NCBI GenBank assembly: GCA_947488765.1
Contig: CANLAE010000007.1
Coordinates: forward strand, 62,001 to 126,000
DNA length: 64,000 nucleotides
Direction of reading: 5' to 3'
Origin: Chitinophagaceae bacterium
Lineage (GTDB): Bacteria; Bacteroidota; Bacteroidia; Chitinophagales; Chitinophagaceae
Below are positions 36,588-44,594 of this stretch, piece after piece. The number at the start of each line of letters is the position of its first letter. Position 1 is the first letter of the stretch. Made by a program: the position numbers and the translations under genes. Below the pieces are notes generated by a model that saw nothing but the letters and a program-made list of their open reading frames with translations, had not been told where the DNA came from and searched no databases.

Positions 36588-37079
36588 TTATTTTAATAAG
36601 TCAACTTCATTTTCATAAAAGTAATCAATGTGTAAATGTGCTTTATTGTCTGCAGCAGCAGTTGCCAATTCATCGCAGCGATTGTTGTAAGGATTATCTG
36701 CATGACCTTTTACCCATTGAAATTTTATTTTAAAATCTTTGCTCAATGCATAAAATTCTAACCATAAATCTTTGTTTTTTTTACCACCTTTAAAATCATT
36801 TTTAATCCAACCGTTTAACCATTTTTTTTCTACACTATCTACCACATATTTACTGTCTGTATAAATAGTAAGTGGAATATCTTTTTTTGTCAAACTTTTC
36901 AAAGCAACAATTACCGCCATCAATTCCATTCGGTTGTTCGTAGTTAACCTAAATCCACCTGATATTTCTTTTTTCTTATCGCCCCAAAGTAAAACAATCC
37001 CATAACCACCATTGCCGGGGTTTCCTCTGCTTGCACCGTCTGTATAAATGTGTAAAGGATGTAATTTTTTTTCTGTCAT
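36588..37079 (-). CDS. rnhA: Ribonuclease HI
   Basis: Cleaves the RNA strand of RNA-DNA hybrids. The 163-residue sequence contains all catalytic residues of the family: D14 in YTDGASRGNPG, E52 in NNRMELMAV, D75 in YTDSKYVVDS and D136 in NNRCDELA, with H126 in KGHADNP. The basic handle region is WLNGWIKNDFKGGKKNKDLW. The ATG at 37079 is immediately preceded by a copy of the dispersed GC-rich motif element. Downstream, the Dph6-like gene follows after five bases. Confidence 0.95.
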   Translation of the reverse strand: MTEKKLHPLHIYTDGASRGNPGNGGYGIVLLWGDKKKEISGGFRLTTNNRMELMAVIVALKSLTKKDIPLTIYTDSKYVVDSVEKKWLNGWIKNDFKGGKKNKDLWLEFYALSKDFKIKFQWVKGHADNPYNNRCDELATAAADNKAHLHIDYFYENEVDLLK

Positions 37080-37136
37080 AAATTATGTACTTAGCTGCAT
37101 CAATGCTACTGAACACCTGTTGCGTCGCACACTTCA
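37080..37136 (-). repeat. Dispersed motif copy 2 (upstream of rnhA)
   Basis: Read on the minus strand, the core AAGTGTGCGACGCAAC (37134-37119) is followed by AGGTGTTCAGTAGCATTGATG, split as AGGTGTTC and AGTAGCATTGATG, then CAGCTAAGTACATAATTT, which abuts the rnhA ATG. The core plus flanks share 25 identical bases with copy 1. The CAGCT and AGTACATAATTT parts are shared with copy 3. Confidence 0.8.
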
Positions 37137-37168
37137 GGGTTTTATACTTTAATCAACATACTTTAAAA

Positions 37169-37900
37169 TCAACGCGTTGGTTTTGGATAGCCAATATTAT
37201 AATCAACCTTTTTAATAGAATCACAAAAAGGATTCAAAAATAAATTATCCAATGCGATGTATTCAAAACGCTTGCCCTCCAGTTGTTCGTAACCCTTTGT
37301 TTTTACATGAAAATTATCTCTGATAGTTGTTGGAATAATAATTCTGTTGTAAGTACATTTTTTCAATGCTTTTGCAATAGCTTCCGAGCAATATTGTTTG
37401 TCATCATCCTTAAGATTAAACATCTTATCAAACTTAACTTTGCGTCTTTCCAAATCTTTAAATGCCAATCCCAAATCAATTACTTCCTGAGGAGTTAATT
37501 TATACCTGAAAATGCCAAAACATTTTTTTCTTGCAGGGTTTACAAAACTATCCAATGGTTCTTTTCTAAAAGTTTCATCTGGGTTTTCATCCATACCAGC
37601 TATAGAATGGTATACCATAATTTGACCATTTTCAATAAATGCCAAACCACTGTGAGAATAGGTTTTGTCGGTTACACTGAAATTTTGTAATGACTGACTT
37701 ACAAAATCAAAACCGGTTCTGCAAATTAAATCTCCATCATGAATGTATTTCTTTGCAGATGCAATAGAATCAAGGGCTTCCTGATAAGCAATGTTGTATT
37801 TTTCAATTACAATTGTAGAAATATCTTTGGGTTGAGCTGAAGGATTATTACAACTAGAGATTGTTGTTGCAAAAATAAATATCCATACACAATACTTCAT
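37169..37900 (-). CDS. YiiX/YebB-like permuted papain-fold lipoprotein
   Basis: A 243-residue predicted lipoprotein related to the permuted NlpC/P60-like (YiiX, C92) hydrolases. I start at ATG 37900 because it gives MKYCVWIFIFATTISSCNN with lipobox TISSC; a longer in-frame start at 37942 would run into the upstream terminator hairpin. Conserved blocks are IHDGDLICRTG, the His in TYSHSGLAFIENGQIMVYHSI, and the Cys in KQYCSEAIAKAL, which in permuted papain folds form the catalytic Cys-His set. Family members cleave peptide or amide bonds in the envelope; the target here is unknown. The first gene upstream is the frameshifted anchor-J lipoprotein. Confidence 0.8.
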   Translation of the reverse strand: MKYCVWIFIFATTISSCNNPSAQPKDISTIVIEKYNIAYQEALDSIASAKKYIHDGDLICRTGFDFVSQSLQNFSVTDKTYSHSGLAFIENGQIMVYHSIAGMDENPDETFRKEPLDSFVNPARKKCFGIFRYKLTPQEVIDLGLAFKDLERRKVKFDKMFNLKDDDKQYCSEAIAKALKKCTYNRIIIPTTIRDNFHVKTKGYEQLEGKRFEYIALDNLFLNPFCDSIKKVDYNIGYPKPTR

Positions 37901-37924
37901 AAAATCACAAATTAAATTCAAATA

Positions 37925-37960
37925 AAAAAGGGTTAAATGCAAATGCTTTTAACCCTTTTT
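37925..37960 (-). terminator. Intrinsic terminator downstream of the tandem lipoprotein genes
   Basis: Perfect 13-bp inverted repeat AAAAAGGGTTAAA (37925-37937) / TTTAACCCTTTTT (37948-37960) with a 10-base loop. It lies 17 bases after the end of the frameshifted lipoprotein gene on the minus strand. Confidence 0.85.
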
Positions 37961-37977
37961 CTAAAGCGATGAAAATA

Positions 37978-38689
37978 TTATTTACTGATAAAAGTTACAT
38001 TATCTATACCTGCACAAAATCCTCTGCCACCTGTTGCTCCGCCATTCTCTAATAAATATCTGAATGCAAATCTTCTTAATTGTATTGTAGGAGGTAAGCC
38101 TGAAATAGTTAAAGTATATTTCTGCCAATTTCTAGGAAAAGCTGTTGTTCCGTTCACTGCATAAGTTGGATTGATGTCTAACATTAAGGTTGTAAAATCA
38201 CCTACACTTGTTGCACTATTTCCAACATCACCGTTGCTTGAATTTGGAGACAAACGAACCTGCATTCTTTCAGGCACATCTGTTGTACTGAATCCTGCAG
38301 GAACAGTTCTTGTATAAAAAGTAATTTGATCCCCATTTTTCATCATTGTAGCTGGTGATAATAACCAATTGCTGATTGTACCGGCATCATCAACTGAGTT
38401 TTGATCAACCATAATAAAATCTTTTCCAGAATAAACAGCAGATTGTGCTGAAAACGGATAAGAAGGAATGATTGCTTTTCCTTTAGAATCTAATCCTACA
38501 ACAGAAGCTTGAATTATTTTTTGCTACCCATCCTTTTGCAAATGAGTTGGCAATTGTATCAAACTCTTCATTCCAAGTGTAATTTGGCGCAGCTGCAGGG
38601 GGTGCTGCATCTTTGGAACATGCAGTTATAACAACTGCCGAGAAAATTGAAGCAATGATTAATGATGATGTTAAATATGTTTTTTTCAT
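37978..38689 (-). pseudogene. Choice-of-anchor J-like lipoprotein, frameshifted
   Basis: Two minus-strand pieces form one lipoprotein of about 236 residues. The first piece has a signal peptide with lipobox VITAC and continues TWNEEFDTIANSFAKGWVAK before going out of frame to a stop. A one-base shift near the A6 tract on the coding strand (plus 38517-38522) restores a frame reading IIQASVVGLDSKGKAIIPS, then PFSAQSAVYSGKDFIMVDQNS and on to the end. The restored protein aligns along its length with the next gene upstream (38727-39479): EEFDTA/GWK, LPFSAYS, MKNGDKIMFYTR, DINP, SGL and RFAFRYFVEGAG. Ligand unknown. It may be a true pseudogene or a sequencing error. Confidence 0.82.
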
Positions 38690-38726
38690 TTTTATTTTAT
38701 TTGAAATCTATAAAATTATTTTGGAA

Positions 38727-39479
38727 TTATTGACCAATATATGCAACGCTATCAATACCAATAGCACTTGCATTGCCGTTACTTCCAGCACCTTCAACAA
38801 AATATCTAAAAGCAAATCTTCCCCATGTTGGTTTGTCTAAACCAGAAACAGTTGCAACAAATTTTGTCCATCTGTGAGGATAAGCACCTTTTCTTTGTGC
38901 AACACCTGAGTTAAACTCAGATAATTTGAATGCCTGTAAAAAAGGATTGATATCCAAAATTGAGTTGTCAAAGTCGCCAAATTCTAATCCATGACCAACA
39001 TTGTAGCCTGTATTTTTGGAGTTCACCAATACTTGCAGTCTATTGATAAAATCAGTAGAGTCTCCAGACGATGAATACAATTGAGCTCTTGTATAGAACA
39101 TAATTTTATCTCCATTTTTCATATAAACTTTTGGAGAAACTGCAAATGAACTGATGATACCTTGGTCTGAAGTATCGGAGGTTGATAAATAATCGGCCCA
39201 TAAATAACCATTGTTTCTTGCTTTAGATGAATAAGCAGAAAAAGGTAAGTTTAATAAATCAGCAGGATTGCTCAAGTCAGTAATTCCTACTGGTTCGCTA
39301 CGATTAAAAAACTTCCAACCTCTATCATACGCAGCTGATGCTGTGTCGAATTCTTCAACAAAAGATTGGTTTGGAACTACTGGAGCATTTGATAAATAAG
39401 AATCATTTACACATGAAGTAAAAGTTGCAGTGGCAAAAATTACACACATTAATGAATTAGAGAGTGAACATTTTCTCAT
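38727..39479 (-). CDS. Choice-of-anchor J-like lipoprotein
   Basis: A 250-residue predicted lipoprotein, lipobox TFTSC near residue 22, followed by a linker and a single jelly-roll domain. The blocks SFVEEFDTASAAYDRGWKFFN, YMKNGDKIMFYTRAQL, RLQVLVNSKNTGYNVG, DFDNSILDINPFLQ and SGLDKPTWGRFAFRYFVEG fit the choice-of-anchor J family, which is found on secreted Bacteroidota proteins and is thought to bind surfaces or polymers. The adjacent downstream gene is a frameshifted paralogue, so the locus is a tandem duplication. There is no enzyme nearby to suggest a substrate. Confidence 0.75.
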   Translation of the reverse strand: MRKCSLSNSLMCVIFATATFTSCVNDSYLSNAPVVPNQSFVEEFDTASAAYDRGWKFFNRSEPVGITDLSNPADLLNLPFSAYSSKARNNGYLWADYLSTSDTSDQGIISSFAVSPKVYMKNGDKIMFYTRAQLYSSSGDSTDFINRLQVLVNSKNTGYNVGHGLEFGDFDNSILDINPFLQAFKLSEFNSGVAQRKGAYPHRWTKFVATVSGLDKPTWGRFAFRYFVEGAGSNGNASAIGIDSVAYIGQ

Positions 39480-39584
39480 ACTAAATTTTTCAGGTTAGTC
39501 AGTTTAAGTATTTCTTAACAGACGTGAAAATAAGTGAATTTTACATAATCAGAAAAAAAAATACAAAAAATAATAAAAAACTTC

Positions 39585-41213
39585 CTAAACCTGGATTATT
39601 CCTGTATTGTAACTTTCGATTATTGGGTTGTTATTTGCAGCACTAATTCCTTCTGAAATTAGAGTTCTTGTATTTAAAGGGTCTATGATTTCGTCTACCC
39701 ATAGCCTTGCTGCGGCATAATATGGTGATGTCTGTTTTTCATATTTTTCTTTTAACTCAGAAAGTAATTTTTGTTCATCTATTTCCTGTATTACTTCTCC
39801 TTTTGCCTTTAAAGTTGCTACTTGTATTTGTAACATTGTTTTGGCAGCTTGTTCGCCACCCATCACAGCTATTTTTGCACATGGCCAGGAATATATGAAT
39901 CTAGGGTCATAAGCTTTGCCACACATGGCATAATTACCGGCACCATAACTGTTACCAATGATGATAGTAAATTTTGGAACAACAGAATTACTTACTGCAT
40001 TCACCAATTTAGCACCATCTTTAATAATACCACTATGTTCACTTCTGCTGCCAACCATAAATCCCGTTACGTCTTGTAAAAAAACCAATGGAATTTTTTT
40101 CTGGTTGCAGTTCATAATAAATCTTGCTGCTTTATCTGCGCTATCATTATATATTACACCGCCCATTTGAATTTCACCTTTTTTATTTTTGGTATTGAGA
40201 CGCTGATTGGCAACAATTCCAACAGCCCAACCATCTATTCTTGCATAACCACATAAAATGGTTTTACCATAATCTTTTTTAAATTCATCAAATTCACTGC
40301 TATCAACAATGCGTTCGATAACAGCTCTCATATCATAAGGCTTTGAATTTCCCTCAGATATAATATTATATAACTCATTTGGATTTTTTGTAGGAAGCGT
40401 AGATATTATTCTATTAAAACCCGCTTTGGTATTGGATCCTAGCTTGCTAACTATTTTTTTGATGTGATCCAAACATTCCTGTTCATTTGGAAACTTATAA
40501 TCAGCAATACCACTAATTTCAGTATGTGTAACTGCTCCACCCAATGTTTCATTGTCAATTTCTTCGCCAATTGCTGCTTTCACCAAATAACTTCCGGCTA
40601 AAAAAATACTTCCATTTCCTTCTACCATTAATGTTTCATCACTCATAATGGGTAAATATGCACCACCGGCAACACATGCACCCATCACAGCTGCAATTTG
40701 TGTAATGCCCATTCCACTCATCTTAGCATTGTTTCTGAATATTCTTCCAAAATGTTCTTTATCAGGAAAAATTTCATCTTGCATTGGTAAGTAAACCCCC
40801 GCACTATCCACTAAATAAATTATAGGCAAATGATTCTCCATTGCAATTTCTTGCATACGTAAGTTTTTCTTTCCTGTTATCGGAAACCAAGCACCGGCTT
40901 TTACAGTTTGATCATTGGCTACAATTACACATTGCCTGCCGCTAATATATCCAAGCCCTGCAACTGTTCCTCCTGCCGGACAACCACCTTCTGATGCGTA
41001 CATTTCAAATCCTGCAAATGAACCAATTTCAACAAATGGTTTATCCTTGTCTAATAAGTAATCAATTCGCTCCCGAGGGGTTAATTTATTTTTATCGTGT
41101 TGTTTTTCTATAGCCTTTTTACCACCGCCAAGTTTAATCGTATTAAAATGTTGTTTCACTTCACTACACTTTAATTTCATCCAGTCTTCGTTTCTATTTG
41201 CTTCAATATTCAT
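39585..41213 (-). CDS. Biotin-dependent acyl-CoA carboxylase, carboxyltransferase subunit (methylcrotonyl-CoA type)
   Basis: A 542-residue carboxyltransferase. Crotonase-fold halves are visible: N-half GTVAGLGYISGRQCVIVAND and GAYLPIMSDETLMVEGNGSIF with LAGSYLVKAAIGEEI; C-half PLVFLQDVTGFMVGSRSEHS and IIGNSYGAGNYAMCGKAYDPRF. The GSIFLAGSYLVKAA block and length point to the beta subunit of methylcrotonyl-CoA carboxylase (leucine breakdown), though propionyl- or geranyl-CoA specificity cannot be excluded. No biotin carboxylase subunit is adjacent. Upstream lies a copy of the dispersed GC-rich motif within 55-126 bases of the start. Confidence 0.9.
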   Translation of the reverse strand: MNIEANRNEDWMKLKCSEVKQHFNTIKLGGGKKAIEKQHDKNKLTPRERIDYLLDKDKPFVEIGSFAGFEMYASEGGCPAGGTVAGLGYISGRQCVIVANDQTVKAGAWFPITGKKNLRMQEIAMENHLPIIYLVDSAGVYLPMQDEIFPDKEHFGRIFRNNAKMSGMGITQIAAVMGACVAGGAYLPIMSDETLMVEGNGSIFLAGSYLVKAAIGEEIDNETLGGAVTHTEISGIADYKFPNEQECLDHIKKIVSKLGSNTKAGFNRIISTLPTKNPNELYNIISEGNSKPYDMRAVIERIVDSSEFDEFKKDYGKTILCGYARIDGWAVGIVANQRLNTKNKKGEIQMGGVIYNDSADKAARFIMNCNQKKIPLVFLQDVTGFMVGSRSEHSGIIKDGAKLVNAVSNSVVPKFTIIIGNSYGAGNYAMCGKAYDPRFIYSWPCAKIAVMGGEQAAKTMLQIQVATLKAKGEVIQEIDEQKLLSELKEKYEKQTSPYYAAARLWVDEIIDPLNTRTLISEGISAANNNPIIESYNTGIIQV

Positions 41214-41267
41214 ATACTTACAGTTGTTAGTTTATCAAAGATAGGAAGTTGGAAAATTAGTAATAGA

Positions 41268-41339
41268 AATTATGTACTAAGAATTTTATTAGGGAAGGAG
41301 CTGTATATCAAAACTCAACTTTCGTTGCGTCGCACACTT
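41268..41339 (-). repeat. Dispersed motif copy 3 (upstream of the acyl-CoA carboxylase gene)
   Basis: On the minus strand the core AAGTGTGCGACGCAAC (41339-41324) is followed, after GAAAGTTGAGTTTTGATATA, by CAGCT and, 16 bases further on, TTAGTACATAATTT (ending at about 41267). This repeats the order core - CAGCT - AGTACATAAT of copy 2 with a longer spacer. Orientation toward the downstream gene is the same as in the other two copies. Confidence 0.7.
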
Positions 41340-41365
41340 GTACGCCTGAAATAAAACTCAGCAAT

Positions 41366-42547
41366 TTATACAATTAAATCCTGGTACTTTTTATTGAAGA
41401 TATCAATACCAAAATGCTCCCTTGCATATTCAATATTGTTTTTGCTCATTACTTCCAATTGGAGTTTGTCATTTGCTAATTGAAGTATGTATTGTGTCAT
41501 TTCATCAACCACTTTTTCTGCATCAATAGTTGAAGTAATAAACCCGTTTTCTTGTTGTACATGCACGGGTAAATCGCCAACTGGTGTTGCAACAATTGCA
41601 CAGCAATAAGCCATTGCTTCCATCACAACCAAAGGAAATCCTTCTGTGTTTGAAGTAATTAATAAAATATGCGATTCTTGGTATAACCTCGCCAATTCAT
41701 TTTCGTTAGTAATGTTTCCTTTTATAATACAATATTCTTTTAAATGATTGGGTATTACGCCTTCCACATCTCCTACAATAGTGAATGTAATTTGTGTATT
41801 TTTATTTTGAACAGCTGCGGCAATTGCAGCAACAAGATGAACCCTTTTTTCAGATGTTCCTCTTCCTACATATAACACTCTTAATGGGTCATTGAAACTC
41901 TTTGTAACTGTTTGTCTTGGTAATTGAATGCCATTGCAGATGTAGGTGATTCTATAATTATATGTAGCAGGCACTTGGATATTTTTATATTGATCCAAAT
42001 GGTTGCCTATTCTAACTTTACTAATCATTACAGTTTTATAGATAAAGGGAATAAAAGGAATTCTAATCCACGAGAAAGTATTGAATGAATGTATCAATTC
42101 TATTTGCTTGATATGCTTATTTACCCAAGGACTAATTTTATAAGCAAAATTGCATTGACCATTAAATACAACAGGTTTATGGGTTTGGTTGTTGATATAT
42201 CCTGTAATAATTCCTCTATAAATTAAATTGAAAAAATAGAGCCATTTATTGTCGGTAAATGCAGAAATATCCTTTATGTCACAACCACTTTTTTCAAAAT
42301 CATTTTTAAAATTATCATCTACTGATTTTCTTGTAAAATAAATGATACAATTTTTATTTCTGGTTGCTTGTGTTATCAATGCATGGACCTTTTCTGCTCC
42401 GCCCGTATGATAAAAAGGGAAGAAGAAAAATATATGATACTCTTTCTTCAATGGGCTAAAGAAAGCAATCAATCTTCCAATAATGATGAATGGGAAAATG
42501 AAAATATTTTCAATCTTTCTTTTTAATATGTAGTGCCAAAATTTCAA
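41366..42547 (-). CDS. GT4-type glycosyltransferase
   Basis: A 393-residue GT-B glycosyltransferase. The N-terminal part begins with a basic hydrophobic segment and the donor-proximal loop FPFYHTGGAEKVHALI near residue 50. The C-terminal GT4 domain has LRVLYVGRGTSEKRVHLVAA, FTIVGDVEGV and the E-x7-E type motif SNTEGFPLVVMEAMAYC. It is the last gene of a three-gene glycosyltransferase group; its ATG overlaps the stop of the GT2 gene by four bases, implying translational coupling. Acceptor and sugar are unknown; outer-membrane polysaccharide is likely from context. Confidence 0.9.
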   Translation of the reverse strand: MKFWHYILKRKIENIFIFPFIIIGRLIAFFSPLKKEYHIFFFFPFYHTGGAEKVHALITQATRNKNCIIYFTRKSVDDNFKNDFEKSGCDIKDISAFTDNKWLYFFNLIYRGIITGYINNQTHKPVVFNGQCNFAYKISPWVNKHIKQIELIHSFNTFSWIRIPFIPFIYKTVMISKVRIGNHLDQYKNIQVPATYNYRITYICNGIQLPRQTVTKSFNDPLRVLYVGRGTSEKRVHLVAAIAAAVQNKNTQITFTIVGDVEGVIPNHLKEYCIIKGNITNENELARLYQESHILLITSNTEGFPLVVMEAMAYCCAIVATPVGDLPVHVQQENGFITSTIDAEKVVDEMTQYILQLANDKLQLEVMSKNNIEYAREHFGIDIFNKKYQDLIV

Positions 42548-43368
42548 AGTTTGAATATTTTTTTTATTTCTTTTCCAATACCCATCAGCATATCATGAAT
42601 CATGGTGCAAACAATAGCCAACTCAAAAGATGTAAATTTTTTCTTCTGGATTTGGTGTATCAAAAATTTTCTTTTGGTATTTGCAACAGTAAAGAATGGG
42701 TTTTTTTTACGATGAAAAGAACCGGTTACAGATTGCGTGTGCACACGGTATTGCAATAGTTGCTCCGGAATTTTTTCTATACAATATCCATCAGATAATA
42801 TTTGTAACCAAAGGTCAAAATCTTCAGTATGTTTTTGCAAGGATGAATACTGATATTGTCTAATAATTTCTGCTCGTATCATTACACTTGGATGAGCGAT
42901 ACAACATTCCCATAACATGGCTTTTCTAATTTCTTTGGCGGTGTTTGTTTGCATATCCAATTGCCAGTTACCAATTGTTTCATCATCTTCATTAATGAAA
43001 ATAATTTGTGTTGCAACGACACCCGATTTCTGATTTTTTTCTAACCAATCTACTTGTTTTTCTATCCTTTTAGGTAAGCAAATATCATCTCCATCTAACC
43101 TTGCAATATATTTCCCTTTTGCAATTTTAATTCCATGGTTTAAGACCTCAATTAAACCTTTGTTTTTTTCAAATTGAATTACTTGTATTCTGTTGTCAAT
43201 AAAACTTTGTACTATTTTTAAAGTAGTATCTGTTGAACCATCATCAATAACCAACAACTCAAAATTTGAGTAGGTTTGATTGAATACGCTGTCTATTGTT
43301 TTGCGAATGTATTTTTCACAATTGTATACAGGTAAAATGATGCTTACTAATGTACTCATGAATTGCAA
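42544..43368 (-). CDS. GT2-type glycosyltransferase
   Basis: A 274-residue GT-A glycosyltransferase. The family-2 N-terminus SIILPVYNCEKYIRKTIDSVF with QTYSNFELLVIDDGSTDTT is followed by the DxD motif ARLDGDDICLPKR near residue 95 and the acceptor-side block HPSVMIRAEIIR. The last 60 residues are hydrophobic and basic and may contact the membrane. It lies 45 bases after a GT4 gene and overlaps the next GT4 gene by four bases. It likely adds one sugar of the glycan assembled by this locus; sugar unknown. Confidence 0.92.
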   Translation of the reverse strand: MQFMSTLVSIILPVYNCEKYIRKTIDSVFNQTYSNFELLVIDDGSTDTTLKIVQSFIDNRIQVIQFEKNKGLIEVLNHGIKIAKGKYIARLDGDDICLPKRIEKQVDWLEKNQKSGVVATQIIFINEDDETIGNWQLDMQTNTAKEIRKAMLWECCIAHPSVMIRAEIIRQYQYSSLQKHTEDFDLWLQILSDGYCIEKIPEQLLQYRVHTQSVTGSFHRKKNPFFTVANTKRKFLIHQIQKKKFTSFELAIVCTMIHDMLMGIGKEIKKIFKL

Positions 43369-43413
43369 GATAAGTATTGCTTTGCTTTAATTGACATTCA
43401 ACAGATACAGAAT

Positions 43414-44538
43414 TCAATTTTGTCGAATTAGGTCTAATAATTTAGGCAAATGATTGTCATAGTTTTGATACTTAAAAAAAGCAGTTGGGGTAGTATTTTT
43501 ATGCAATTGAGCCTTTATAATTTCTTCTGCAAATTGTTTCCAGTTCTGATTTTTAACAGCAAAAATTTTATCCTTTACCAAATCAACTTCAATGCCATTG
43601 AGCATATTTTCAAAACAAACTACATTCAAATGATAACTCAATGCTTCTAATGTTTTTGTTTGAACGCCACCACCGATATTTACAGGGTTTACATATACAT
43701 CACAAGCCAAAAAATAATCTTCAATATTCGTTACTCTTCCAGTAAAAATGAGTTGCTTATTGGCTAATTGAAGTAAGTAATCAAATGATTTTTTTTCAAT
43801 TCTGCCGGTAACAATAAAAATAAATTTTGGATTGATTTTATTGAGTTCCGGAATCAAAAAGTTGGCAATTGATTCAACGGCATTTGCATTAGGTTCATAA
43901 TCTAGTGTACCATTGAATAAGAAAATACTATAATCGTTTGCAATATTGTATTCAGCTTTTAATTGCTCGGTAGATTGTGCTTTTTTACTGATATTTTTTT
44001 CTTTGATTTCGTGGGGAAGCAAAAAGCATTTTGATGGTTCAATTGAAAATTGTTTGATTGCTTTTAACGCATCTTCTTTTGTAATAAACAAGTTCACTTT
44101 TGCAAGTTCACAAATCGATTTTTCAGCATAAAAAATCATTCGCCAATATTTTTTTCTTAACAACTTAAATCTTTCAAATTCAATATTGTGTGATCGATGA
44201 ATGATTGAAACATTCAATTTCATTTTGATTATCCATGCTGCAATTACATGATACGGATGTTCAACAATCACATGAGTAGATTTTTCTTTTTTACAAAATG
44301 AATAGATGAGCCACCAAGTAATAGGATTAATAAATTGCCATTTACTATTTGGTAAAATTGGATAAGTTGTAAAACTTTCATCACCGCTTGGTTGATTGTT
44401 TTTACTGCATAAACAAATTAAGTTTTCTTGTTTACCCAATGCTTCATTCAATCCAACAATAGCTTGCTGTCCACCAAATTGAGCAGGTAGAGTTTTATAC
44501 CAAACAAGAGATACTATTTTTATGTTTTGATTCGCCAA
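43414..44538 (-). CDS. GT4-type glycosyltransferase
   Basis: A 374-residue GT-B glycosyltransferase. The N-terminal half carries KTLPAQFGGQQAIVGLNEAL, an acceptor-domain opening, and IIHRSHNIEFERFKLLR. The C-terminal half has YSIFLFNGTLDYEPNANAVE, FIFIVTGRIEKKSFDYL and NPVNIGGGVQTKTLEALSY, the donor-phosphate-binding helix of the GT4 type. It is the first gene of the glycosyltransferase group and begins 18 bases from the end of the terminator that follows the YfhO gene, so a separate promoter is implied. Substrate unknown. Confidence 0.88.
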   Translation of the reverse strand: MANQNIKIVSLVWYKTLPAQFGGQQAIVGLNEALGKQENLICLCSKNNQPSGDESFTTYPILPNSKWQFINPITWWLIYSFCKKEKSTHVIVEHPYHVIAAWIIKMKLNVSIIHRSHNIEFERFKLLRKKYWRMIFYAEKSICELAKVNLFITKEDALKAIKQFSIEPSKCFLLPHEIKEKNISKKAQSTEQLKAEYNIANDYSIFLFNGTLDYEPNANAVESIANFLIPELNKINPKFIFIVTGRIEKKSFDYLLQLANKQLIFTGRVTNIEDYFLACDVYVNPVNIGGGVQTKTLEALSYHLNVVCFENMLNGIEVDLVKDKIFAVKNQNWKQFAEEIIKAQLHKNTTPTAFFKYQNYDNHLPKLLDLIRQN

Positions 44539-44556
44539 TCGGATGATAGTATAAAC

Positions 44557-44588
44557 AATAAACGGAGGTAATTGCCCCTCCGTTTATT
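44557..44588 (-). terminator. Intrinsic terminator downstream of the YfhO-family gene
   Basis: Perfect 12-bp inverted repeat AATAAACGGAGG (44557-44568) / CCTCCGTTTATT (44577-44588) with an 8-base loop, ten bases inside the end region of the YfhO-gene transcript. The following minus-strand sequence GTTTATACTATC is only moderately T-rich. Confidence 0.7.
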
Positions 44589-44594
44589 TAAATT

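Noticed and set aside
37901-37942. Longer N-terminus for the YiiX-like lipoprotein starting at 37942
   Set aside because: The extra 14 residues overlap the terminator hairpin of the upstream gene and would bury the lipoprotein signal peptide.
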